Assembly: GCA_032690845.1 (NCBI GenBank) | Contig: CM064427.1 | Location: forward strand, 3,855,501 to 3,919,500 | DNA from: Eleusine coracana subsp. coracana | Taxonomy: Eukaryota; Streptophyta; Magnoliopsida; Poales; Poaceae | Reading direction: 5' to 3' | Length of the DNA: 64,000 bases | In this document: one piece after another, positions 34,118 to 44,693 of the stretch | Layout of the letters: every line of letters starts with the position of its first letter | Numbering within the stretch: the first letter of the stretch is position 1 | The notes under the pieces: generated by a model | The model's input: the letters and a program-made list of their open reading frames with translations, nothing else | Told to the model about the DNA's origin: nothing | Databases searched by the model: none | Made by a program: the position numbers and the translations under genes

Positions 34118-35911
34118 TTGCCCGCAATGGACCGGTCGGCAAGCTTGGCCGACTCAGATCTAACTATGGTCGATCTCCCAATTCCTTATGCAGAGGAATT
34201 GGATGAAGATCCCAACTTTTTTCTTGTCTCAAGATTAGTAGCAACCATCGGCGTTGATCACGAGTCAATCCTAGACTTGATCGAAGACCCGAGTGATTCT
34301 AAAAGCCATTCTTCAGACTACCGTGAGGTCTTCATGGTAGGACCGATGACCCCAGGAGGAGGCGCGAACGGGGAGACATCCAAAGCGGGTGCAGCACGGG
34401 GGAGGGGGGGCACCAACAAATGCAAATCTTCAGGACGGCCATGAGACCGATCTCGAAGATGACGACCTAGACAATACCCCTCCCCTTCGACAGCCGCTTG
34501 CCCATTAGAATAGATCCAGGATCGTACAGAACCTGGACATGGGTGACCTCACCTTACAACTGGATGGTGAGGAGGTTTCCAAAACCCCACAACACAACAT
34601 CACCGCTGCGGCAACTTTGCTAAACTCGCTGGAGCCTATGCTCCAAGCCAACCCAGAGATGACACCAGAGGTCAATAAGCTGAAAGCACATATCAAGGTT
34701 ACGGCTGTGATGGAGATGCACGCGGCACATTCAGCACCTAGTAAAACGGCGTCCGGTGCTGCTAGCTCAGTGCCTAGCCAGGAGAGAAGTGACCGGCAAC
34801 GAGCCGATCGGCAGGCCACCCCGCCGGCTGAACCACGGCGGTGGCCCATCACGAAGTACCACGATCAGAACTCACGGGCCAACCTCCACAATAGCATACC
34901 GCACCATGATGCCTGCGTCTGATTGGACAACATGCATCAAGAGCGGGATGAGGCGGCCCGTCGAGAGTACGAAGATGAACGATGTCACCGCGGCTTTGTC
35001 GATGATCGCTATTACAAACTCAACGACAGAAGAGAGCCACCATGGGACAATCATTACCATGATTGGAGAAACGATGGGCGGCATGAGGACAGACGTCGTC
35101 AAGACACTGACCATGAACAGGAGCGGACCCCCCTCCTTGAAGATTATGACGACGAGGCTGGCATCAGAGCCTTCACCCGAGAATTGCGCACTGTCAGCTG
35201 GCCGGTTGGGTTCAAAATAGGCGGCATTGAGAAGTACGACGGCAAGATAGACCCACGTGACTGGCTTCATGTTTATGCGACTGCCATCCGGGCACTCGGC
35301 GGTGATAGCTTCGTCATGGCCAACTATCTGCATGTATGTCTGGCCCTAGCAGCTAGGACGTGGCTTATGAACTTGCCGTCTAATTCCATCAATTCCTGGG
35401 TGGAATTATGTAGGCAGTTCACCACTAACTTCCACGCAACGTTCGACCAACCTGGAAATCATTGGGAGCTCACTGGGATCAAGCAGTGAGACCGAGAGCC
35501 GTTATGAGAATACATTCAACGCTTCTGCTGAGTGAAGAACACCATCCCCAACACCTCGGATGCTTAGGTCGTCGCCGCCTTCCAGGGCGGACTTCACGAC
35601 GACGACTTGATCAAGAAGATAGGGAGGCTGGACGCCGCTGGTAGCTTAACAGCCAAGGAGCTATTCACCATGGCAGGCAAATACGTGGCCGGCAATTCGG
35701 CCCTCTTCCAAGTACGCCAATACAAGGAGGAGGCGCCGCGGAATCGCAATCAGTCGGGACCATCCAACTACAACAAGGACAACGATAGGAAATGTAAGCA
35801 GGATAGAACGGTTGCTAACACCGAGCGTCCACATCAAAGAAGACAGGTCACGCACGATGACTTCGACAAAATGCTAGATGGCCCCTGTCTACTGCATGAT
35901 GGCGCTCACTA
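34118..35911 (+). pseudogene. gag of Tat-lineage retrotransposon, broken frames
   Basis: Several overlapping frames together read as gag: an N-terminal segment (PYAEELDEDPNFFLVSRL, 34118-34440), a spacer (34539-34920), the retrotransposon gag core (EKYDGKIDPRDWLHVYATAI ... LAARTWLMNLPSNSINSWVE, 34923-35486), and a tail (35607-35909) ending near a GPCLLHDGAH motif akin to the one in the neighbouring Tat fragment. At least four frame changes or stops separate the parts, so it is not functional. Confidence 0.75.
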
Positions 35912-36059
35912 GGCCAAGGAGTGCTTCAACCTGAAGAGCTTCACGCACCACACCATGAAAGTTTGCAAGGGCGCCCCTAGTGAAGGAAGAATTCCAAGAT
36001 CCCGAGCACGAGGTCAACTACATCTGTGGCAGGTCCGCAACCGACTCGAAGCGCCAGCA

Positions 36060-37509
36060 GAAGATACCCGGTGAAGTTCGGAAGCTAGAAGACAAGTTTG
36101 ATGGCGTCGAGTAAAAGCACGTTCTCCGAAAAATCAATGAGGAGCCGGACGAGCTGGCCAAGCTTGGGTCCAGCAGAGCAACAATACCCGGTGGAGTATT
36201 CCTCGGTGATCTACACAAGCCATCTGTACTGACCCAGCAGAATGCAGTGCAGGCTGCCATGAACAAAGGAGCAACACATCAAGTTACCCTGATACAAGCC
36301 AACTGGAGATCTCCATTCATCGAATATTTAGATAATGGAACGCTACCAGCCAACAAAGAAGAAGCCCTTCGCATCATTCACAAGTCACAACTATACTGCA
36401 TAGTCGATCACCTCTTATATAAACAAAGCCCATATAGGGTACTCTTGAAGTGTTTATCATAAGAGTAGGGCATAGTTATCTTGCGGGAAATCCATGCTGG
36501 CATATTTGGTAACCATGCAAGTCCATCTACGATAGCAACCAAGGCAATGAGGCAAGGGTTTTATTGGCCGACTGCTGGTACTGACGCCAAGGACATCGTT
36601 CGAAAGTGCGAGGGCTACTAATTTTTCACCCGCCAGATGCATGTACCTGCTATGGAGCTTCAGAATATCCCGATCACATGGCCAATTTTGGTGTTGGGCT
36701 TAGATATTGTTGGCCCTTTCTAGAAGGCTCAAGGCGGCTTCACTCATCTTTTTGTAGCTGTGGATAAATTTTCGAAATGGATTGAGGTGAAGCCAGTCGG
36801 GAAAATTTTGGCAAAGAAGGCAGTCGAGTTTATGATAGAAATAGTAACTCGGTTTGGTGCTCCGCACAAGATCATCACTGATAATGGTACACAGTTCACA
36901 ACGCAGGAGTTCAAAGACTTTGCAGCAAAGGTGGGGTTCAAAATTAGTTATGCTTCTGCTGCCCATCCGCAAAGTAATGGCCAAGTTGAACGAGCAAATG
37001 ACCTCTTGTTGTCAGGAATCAAGCCCCGTATATTCAATAGGCTAGATAAATACGCTCGACGATGGGTTCGAGAGTTACTATCAGTATTATGGGGGCTTCG
37101 GACCAATACCAGTCGGGCTACAGGGCACTCTCCGTTCTCCTTAGTTTATGGGTCCGAAGCAATGTTGTCGACTGAGGTATTATTCGCCTCGTTGCGTGTG
37201 GTAGCGTATGAAGAAGAGGTCTCCAATAGGCACAAATGTGATGACCTCCTGTAATTGGTACGCGATGCCACCTTGATGCGGTCAGCCAAGTACCAGCAAA
37301 GCCTACGATGATATCATGACAAAAACATCAGATCGCGAGATTTTGCGGTTGGCAATCTAGTGCTAAAACAAGTACAATCCATGGGAGGGACCTTTCATTG
37401 TTAAGGAAGTCACTCGGCCAGACGCTTACCGATTGATGCGAGAAGATGGATCAGACCTCCCTAGTTCTTGGAACATTGCCCAGCTACGTTGTTTCTATGC
37501 TTATCTTTA
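36060..37509 (+). pseudogene. Integrase region of Tat-lineage retrotransposon (protease-RT-RNase H deleted)
   Basis: After gag the sequence passes directly to integrase. There is a linker (SLYKQ-type text at 36247-36460), a decayed HHCC zinc region (EIHAGIFGNHASPSTI ... FYWPTAG ... CEGY, then a stop), and a core DDE domain (LFVAVDKFSKWIEVKPVG ... ITDNGTQFTTQEF ... PQSNGQVERAN, 36760-37254). The C-terminal end finishes ...QLRCFYAYL at 37509. The first catalytic Asp (GLDIVGPF), the second (TDNGTQF) and the Glu (QVERAN) are present, but stops and frameshifts break the chain. Protease, RT and RNase H have been lost by deletion near 36000. Confidence 0.75.
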
Positions 37510-37989
37510 GAAATTTATTATTGTACATTTTTGTATTTTCAGATAATATATACCTTGCTGTCATGATGTTTTGTAATAAGATTTATGATTTCTATGAATG
37601 ATCTTTATCTTTTTCAAATATAGTCATGACTCGAATTTTGACTCTCGGTATTACCATAACTCGCACATGTTGACCAAGTGGGTTCTTAGTCTGCAGGGTT
37701 CATGTCGTCTTTTGAGGATCGAGTCAACTTCCCTTGTTCGCATATGCTTGACCGAGTGAGTTCTTAGTCTACATGGTTCATATCGGTTATTGGGGTGGTT
37801 GATTGGAGTGCTGGCGTGCGTTGTGTATTGGTTGTGAGTTTTTAGCATGAGTTCATACAATACATATACAAAGCAGCACGATTCAAGTATTCGTTACAAT
37901 ACTGGTAACGAATCTAGATCCCAGAGATCTACTAGATTAAAAGATTTCATTACATGATTGGCAATGGAACATTGTTTGACAACATGTTG

Positions 37990-40900
37990 CACTCCATTAA
38001 ATCTTTGGTAATGGGTCTAATTCTATCTGGTCAATCAAAGTGTTAGCTGTCTCCTGGGCTTTGGCTACCAGAGCTTCACATTGTTCGTCAGATAGATCTT
38101 CTAGGAAACCCTCAGCAATTACATCCAGTTTAATTTCTAGGATACGGGATTTGGCGATAGCCAGCACTTGAGCACCCGCCAGCCCTGCAATGTGTCGTGA
38201 ATGCCCTTGTACTCGGCTTGGCACTTCTTGTAGCCGAGTGAGCAAATCACGGCATTTGGGTGGTTTTTCTTCTGGAATAATGTATTGTCCCACCTCCTCG
38301 GCATCTTTTTGCAGAGCTGCAAGGGACCAACAAACATTTTGGTCACCCTCAATAAATTTTGTTTGCAGGAGGTCATAAGCTTTTTGTGAACCTAAGAATA
38401 AAGGTATATAAATCTTGCACCATGAGGAATATCTGCATATAAAGGTAACATAAAGGCAAGTAATGTTTACCTTTCAGGTGTTTTTTGAGCTCTTTCTTTT
38501 CAGCCTCGGAAGTTGTGTTCTTTTCCTTGAGATCGTCTTTTTCCTTCTCAAACTTTTTGAAAGAGGCCTTGATCTTGTTCAGAGAGTTGGTTGCATCTTT
38601 CACAAATTTTTCTGACACAAGAACTTGTTTGTGCAATTCTTCATGTTCCTTCTCGTGTGATTTTATTTCCATTAATGCATCTGTTACACATTAGGTGCAT
38701 CAGAAACATTTAACATATTAGTAAATTGATAAGTGCCAAAAATCAAAGAATACCTTCTGCTTTCTTTTTCCAATGAGCACGAGACTCGTCCATCGTCTTG
38801 AAGTCGTCCTTTAGTTTTTCAAAGTTGCTTTTGAGCTCCTCCGAAGTTTGAAGTTGTTTCTTCAATTCTTAGTTTTGTCTTTTCAAATCTTTGATGGTAG
38901 CCGAGGACGACTTCAGGGTCTTCACATAGTCTTTTAACTCAGCAATAAGGATTGTCAAGTCAACATCTTGCTTGCATTTAGAATCAAGCTCTTGTGATAA
39001 GCCAACAAGAAGAAAAGATCAACATTTTGATGAACCGATAAGTTACATTGAGAACGTACCTGTTATCTTGAATTAAAGTTCGTCCACCTGGGATGAACAT
39101 GATTGCAATTCAAGAGAGAGACGGCCAACCTCCAGTCTCTCTTTAGCGAGCTGATCCTCATTTTCCATGGCTTTAGCACACTTTTTCTGCACACTCTACA
39201 ACAGTTTACCTTTGTTGCTCATGTGTGACTTTAATCTCTGCAATATAGCGAAAGGAGGAAGGAGTGTTGTTCATCGAAAACAGGGAACTAAGGCGGATAT
39301 AAGTTCACTTTTTTACCTTGAAAGAGTGGTAAGCTTGCTCGGTGAGATATTTGAACTTCTTCAGTTCCTCTTGTTCGCCAGATTCATCCAGGCCCGCAAC
39401 GACAAACTCGCCGACATGGTATATAGTCCTTGTGTGGCCAGTTTCTTCTGGGATTTTTTCTTTCACCACTCGATGAATTGGCGTGGGATTTACATCTTCT
39501 TCCGGACCGATTGGATAATCATACATCAGCTCTGGCATCCTTTCGAATACCGGAGTAGGCTCTTCTTCGACGACCGGTGGCGGGGAGCTGCCCTGAGTCG
39601 TTGTCTTAGCAGTATTCAGATTTGGCACAGGAGGGCTCTTGAGATTATTAGGCTCTTTTGTTGGCCGAGTCGATGAGGGAGCATCATTGACATCACTCGG
39701 CCTTTTTGCCGAGTGATCGGGGGCATCACCTTTGGATGTCGTGTCCTCGGCTTGGGCATGTGTCTCCTCAGAAACATCGCTTTGAGGCATGGTGTCACAC
39801 AAAGATGCGGTGCTAGCCGATCTATATATCATATAAGCATTGACAGAGTTATTTGTTGTTATATTGCAAGACAGAACTAAGACCATTCACAAACTTACTT
39901 TGATCGGGTATAAATTTTAATCCTGACACCTTCGGCGGAGGACTGGATGGTGTTGTATTCTTCACAGCATCTGGGGCGTCTGAAGTTGAAGTCGGTCGAG
40001 CACCTTTTTCATTCGGTTGGTCTTGTTCATTCGAGGATTTGGTCCTTGAATCAGACGTAGGCCCTTGCTGAGTGGATAACGACTCGGATGCAGTTCTTTT
40101 CCTCGCTTCTTCCTGAAATTGGCAGTTCTGTCTACCGGACTTTCTTCTTCATCGGAAACCACAATTTGAACTTTGTGAAGTTTGTGGCCTGGTTGATGGC
40201 TTGGCAATTTTTCTCGCACAACAGGAGGCAAGGGTGGGCTTAACGAATATTTATCTAGATTCTACATTTAACAAGATATATTAGATTTTTTACATTTTAG
40301 ACTATGACTAAACACAATCAGCAATATTTACTTACCTCATTCCTGGGGTTCTCAGAATGGTGTCCGGCTTTTTCTGACCCTAGGGTCCAATCAAGCTGAG
40401 AGGAAAAAATATTCTCAAACCGGAGTGTTAGTCCTCGCTCGGATAATTCCTCAGGCACCTCCATGGTAGGATCTCCTAAAAGATCGAATGTCCACCCAGG
40501 GACATGACGTTTCTTGATGGGTTGGACTCAGCGATATATGAAGCTTGCCGGAACATCAACCCCACTATATCCTTGTCCTCTTAATACTGCAATTTGCTTC
40601 AAAATCACCTCAACCTGGGCCTTCTTTTCTGGCGATGCCTTTGTTGACCATTCAGGCCGGGGCATAGGGCTACAGCGGTGAACTCTGACAGAGGGGGCAC
40701 ATGGTTTCCGTGGTAAAACCAATCTGCGTGCCATCCTTTGTTCGTAGAAGGAAGAGGAACTTCAATATATTTCAACTTATTTCTCAATTGAAATCCCACA
40801 CCACCAATTACATTGTTATTGTTTGATTTCAAAACAAATAGTTCCTTAAAAGTATCGAAATGGGGAGTGATTCCCAGGAACACCTCGCACAGATGGATAA

Positions 40901-41273
40901 AAATAGCAATGTGGAGGATTGAGTTGGGATTCAGATTCACAAGGTTAATCCCATAGAAGAACAACAATCTACGAAAGAAATCAGAGCACGGAATCCCAAA
41001 TCCGTGGTAGAAAAAGGGGGCGAAGACTGTGATATGATCTATAGGAGGTTGTGGAAATTTCTGACCTAGAGCTTCAATCCAGTTCCCTACCTGCTGATCT
41101 TGAAGCACTTTGTCGATCATGAGCCTGTTGATCTTTTGTACATCCATGGAGAAGGCCGGGAATTCCTTGATCCTTACTGGGATGTCGAAGGCTGTGTCAT
41201 CCTCCGCCTGGATAGGGGAAGCCTACTTCTTTGACAAGTTCTTGATGCTCTGGCGAGTGCGCTTGGGTGCCAT
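37990..41273 (-). pseudogene. Antisense extra ORF (aORF) of Tat element, 'putative gypsy type transposon' domain
   Basis: Between pol and the 3' LTR the opposite strand carries a gene-like region. It starts MAPKRTRQSIKNLSKK at 41273, has a stop at codon 17, and continues in frame through DVQKINRLMIDK and the conserved block FFRRLLFFYGINLVNLNPNS ... FIHLCEVFLGI to ~40600. This is the domain annotated in grasses as putative gypsy-type transposon (PF04195, from memory). Later pieces lie at 40730-40440, 40231-39962 and 39886-39305 (acidic, Pro/Ser-rich), 38672-38373 (Lys/Glu coiled coil) and 38293-37997, apparently separated by introns. Additional antisense ORFs in this position are known from Tat/Retand elements; their role is not established. 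The first-exon stop and frame breaks suggest decay. Confidence 0.65.
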
Positions 41274-41418
41274 TGAGATCAAGGTTTGCTGAAAATGGAG
41301 ATGAATAGGGGTTGACAGAAGAGAAGTGTGAAGGGAGATCTAGGGTTTGTGCTAGCTTAACGATGGCGGCGAGAGCAGTGCGAAATGAAGGTGAAGGGGC
41401 GCGTGCGGTTCAGAGCAG

Positions 41419-41426
41419 TTTATATA
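41419..41426 (-). promoter_or_regulatory. TATA box candidate for the antisense aORF
   Basis: TATATAAA on the minus strand, about 150 bases upstream of the aORF start at 41273 and inside the element between aORF and the PPT repeats. The position suits an own promoter for the antisense gene. Confidence 0.45.
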
Positions 41427-41578
41427 GTGAGTTTTGACCTAACGGGTCCTGTTTGTTAAATGGTTCATACGGCCCGCTATCCAGGTCATTATATTATCAT
41501 GAGCATTTCTTGTGCTTTATGGCTACAGTATACTTGTTTAATAGTAAAATCACTCGGATCGGAGTGGTAGCACCAATC

Positions 41579-42131
41579 TTGGGGGCTGCTTTTTTGAATT
41601 TCATAATAAATCACTCGGAAAGGAGTGGTAGAACCAATCTTGGGGGCTACCGTATCAATACTCCATATTCAAACAGTTGGAGGGAGTGGTAGAACCAATC
41701 TTGGGGGCTATCGTATCAATACACCATATTGAAATAGTTGGGGGGAGTGGTAGAACCAATTTTGGGGGCTACGATATCAAAAACTCCATGGTAGATCAGT
41801 CGGGAAGAGTGCAAGCGTCCTTTTTGGATTTTCAATGTCGTTAGCTCATAGTATATTTTCTTTAAAATAACTTTTGAGCTGGGGGCTACGAGCGGTTAAG
41901 GACATTTGTTGATTTTTGAAATATGAAATTGTTAGTCTGTAACTCACAAGGCGTTTCAAAAAAAGACTCACACCTTTTGAGTTGGGGGCTATACTTGTAG
42001 AGTATGCCTTTTTCAGGTGTTCATGAAGGAAGGGAATTTTCATATGCGACAAGAGAAGCACTTTTCAATTTTGAGAAGCATCAAGACAAGTTAAAGATTG
42101 TGTTCAAAATTGGAAAGTTCTTGGGGGCTAT
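41579..42131 (+). repeat. Reiterated polypurine-tract motif upstream of the 3' LTR
   Basis: The motif TTGGGGGCT begins at 41579, 41640, 41701 and 41762, exactly 61 bases apart, within units sharing GGAGTGGTAGAACCAAT. Further copies lie near 41879, at 41982 and at 42121. The last one directly abuts the 3' LTR and is the one in the polypurine-tract position. Confidence 0.8.
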
Positions 42132-42559
42132 TGTGGGACATGTATACCCAGGATACCTAACCACTCGGCTATATGGTTGAGTGGGCCGGGGGGCTCGGTT
42201 ACTAAGTATTGAAGAATAAGGCCTAGAAGATAACTATTCGGATATTTGTTTTGAGTAGGCAACAAGATAGGTTAACAGATATGATGTATAGATAGAATTA
42301 GTTGTAACCGAATGATAGATTACCATGTAAACCACTACCCTTCGGATATATAAGGAGGGCAGGGGGTCTTTGACATTCAAGAGAACTCGCATTGGGAACC
42401 CTAATCCTAGTGCGAACCTTAGCGATATAGAAACACTAAACAAGATGTAGGATTGTTATCCTTCGGGAGGCCCAAACCTGTCTAAACCTTGTCCCTGTGT
42501 CCATTGACTTTCATACTCATACACATACCTAGAACTACTATCGAGAATATCTCTCGATA
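42132..42559 (+). repeat. 3' LTR of the Tat element (428 bp)
   Basis: Starts TGTGGGACATGTATACCC right after a purine-rich motif and ends ...ATATCTCTCGATA. The last ~115 bases match the 5' remnant at 33724-33841; the 5' copy ends CTCGACA, so the final C has mutated to T here. A TATA-like TATATAAGGAG lies at ~42347. No matching 5-bp target duplication can be found because the left half of the 5' LTR is gone. Confidence 0.75.
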
Positions 42560-42565
42560 ATTCCA

Positions 42566-44642
42566 ATTTTTTCTCCAGATGCTAAACCTATTACTAAGTT
42601 GCTGCAAAACAATGTGACATTGGAGTGGGCTCCACAATGTGAAGAGGCTTTTCAAAATTTAAAGAAATTACTGACCACTGCACCCGTTCTAGCTCAACCC
42701 GATATCACTAAATCCTTGATGTTTATTGTGATGCTTCTGGAACAGGATTGGGATGTGTTCTAATGCAAAAAGATCGTGTGATTGCTTATGCATCTCGGCA
42801 ATTATGCAAACGTGAAAAACATTATCCAACTCATGATTTGGAGTTAGCAGTGGTGGTTCTTTCACTAAAGATTTGGTGACATTATTTCTTGGGAAATCTA
42901 GTGCATGTCTATACCGGTCACAAGAGTCTTAAATATATCTTCACCCAATCAGATCTGAATATGCGTCAACGTTGATGGCTTGAATTAATTAAAGATTATG
43001 AATTGGAGATCCATTACCACCCCGGTAAAGCCAATGTCGTAGTCGGTGCTTTAAGTCGAAAGGAACTGCAACAATCTGAATTTATTGACTTGGGACAGCA
43101 GCAAGGTCATTTCCTCTACCGAACCAAGTGTTCATGTTCTACCTGTGGTTGCTATATATAATTTAGCAATTCATTCTACCATCAGAGATGAAGTAATTGT
43201 TGCTCAGAAAAATGACAAAGTCATGGCACACATCAGGAAAAATATCCGAGATGGAAAAGCTACTTGTTTCAATCAAGATGAGAATGGTGTGCTATGGTTT
43301 AATAATCGTTTAGTAGTTTCTCAAAATCTTAACTTACGATGCAAGAATTTAGATGAAGCTCATCAGTCCAAGTACTCAGTTCACCCTGGTAGTAACAAGA
43401 TGTACCAAGGACTGAAAGAAAATTTTTGGTGGACAAGAATGAAACGGGATGTGGCCCATTACGTCACGGAATGTGATATGTGTCAACGTATCAAGGCTGA
43501 TCATTTGAAGAAAGCTGGTCTATTACAGCCACTAAGCATACTTGCTTGGAAATGGGATGATATTAGTATGGATTTCATTGTAGGTCTTCAAATGACTTCC
43601 AGAAAACATGATTCCATTTGGTTAATTGTGGATAGCCTCACTAAGTCAGCACATTTTATTCCTGTTTACACTCGATATAGTGTTAAACAGTATGTTGGAC
43701 TATACATCTCTCGGATTTTATGTTTACATGGAGTTCCAAACACAATTATTTCAGATCGAGGCGCTCAGTTTGTACCAAGATTTTGGGAACAATTACATAC
43801 ATCTTTAGACACTCACTTAATCCGTGGCTCTGCATACCACCCCACTAAAGATGGACAGACCGAGCGTGTTAACCAAATTTTGGAAGACATGCTTATAGCT
43901 TGTGTTTTGACATATGGTGGTAATTGGGACGATCATTTGCCTCTCGCAGAGTTTTCTTACAATAATAGTTATCAAGAAAGTACAGGAATGATACCGTTTG
44001 AAGCCTTATACGATCGTAGTTGTAGAACTCCATTGAATTGGTTGGAATCTGGAGAAAGAATTATTTTCAGACCAGATCTTGTACAACAAGCTAAAGAAAA
44101 GGTTCGAATTATTAAGGCTAATCTTAAGGCAGCAAAACAACGACAAGAAATGTATGCCAATAAAAGACATCGACCATTAACTTTTGAAATAGGCAATCAT
44201 GTTTATTTATGGGTATCACCTATGAAAGGTATTCAACGATTTGGAATCAAACGAAAATTAGCTCCTCACTATATTGGTCCTTCCAAAATAATTGAGCAAT
44301 GTGGACCCGTGGCATACAAGTCAAAGTTGTCGGCGAATCTTTTAGGTGTGCATGACACATTCCATGTATCTCAATTAAAGAAGTGTCTTAAGCCACCCGT
44401 AGATGTCATATTAGATAATTATGAACATCTACAATCTGATTTGACTTATTCTGAGCATCCGATAAAAATATTGGACGAGAAGGATCGAGTTACTCAAAAA
44501 AGAACCATCAAGTTTTATAAAGTTCAATGGAATAATCATTAAGAAGATTAAGCAACTTGGGAATCCATAGAATTCCTTAATACCCATTATCCGGAATTTT
44601 TACATCAATTCTCAGGTACTAAATCTTATCCTTTTTAATCTA
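42566..44642 (+). pseudogene. Chromovirus (Tekay/Del-type Ty3/gypsy) pol: RNase H, integrase, chromodomain
   Basis: Frames at 42566-43083 give RNase H (APQCEEAFQNLKKLLT, YASRQLCKREKHYPTHDLEL, MRQR then a stop, YELEIHYHPGKANVV) with a frameshift and two stops. A 485-codon frame (43085-44542) is a nearly complete integrase: HHCC zinc (HQSKYSVHPG ... CDMCQRIK), catalytic Asp (DFIVGLQ), ISDRGAQFVPRFW, and QTERVNQILEDML. It is followed by GVHDTFHVSQLKKCL and, after a stop, a chromodomain end (ATWESIEFL). The chromodomain places it in the chromovirus branch. RT is absent; the left end directly touches the Tat 3' LTR. Confidence 0.8.
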
Positions 44643-44680
44643 CCTCTAGTTCGCTTTAAATCTGAGGACGAGATTTTCTT

Positions 44681-44693
44681 AAGGAGGGAGGGT
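44681..44693 (+). other. Polypurine tract of Tekay-type element
   Basis: AAGGAGGGAGGGT lies immediately before the LTR start TGTGACACCC, the expected site for plus-strand priming. Confidence 0.7.

Noticed and set aside
39167..39676. Plus-strand ORF of 169 codons
   Set aside because: It is the shadow of the antisense extra ORF of the Tat element and shows no domain.
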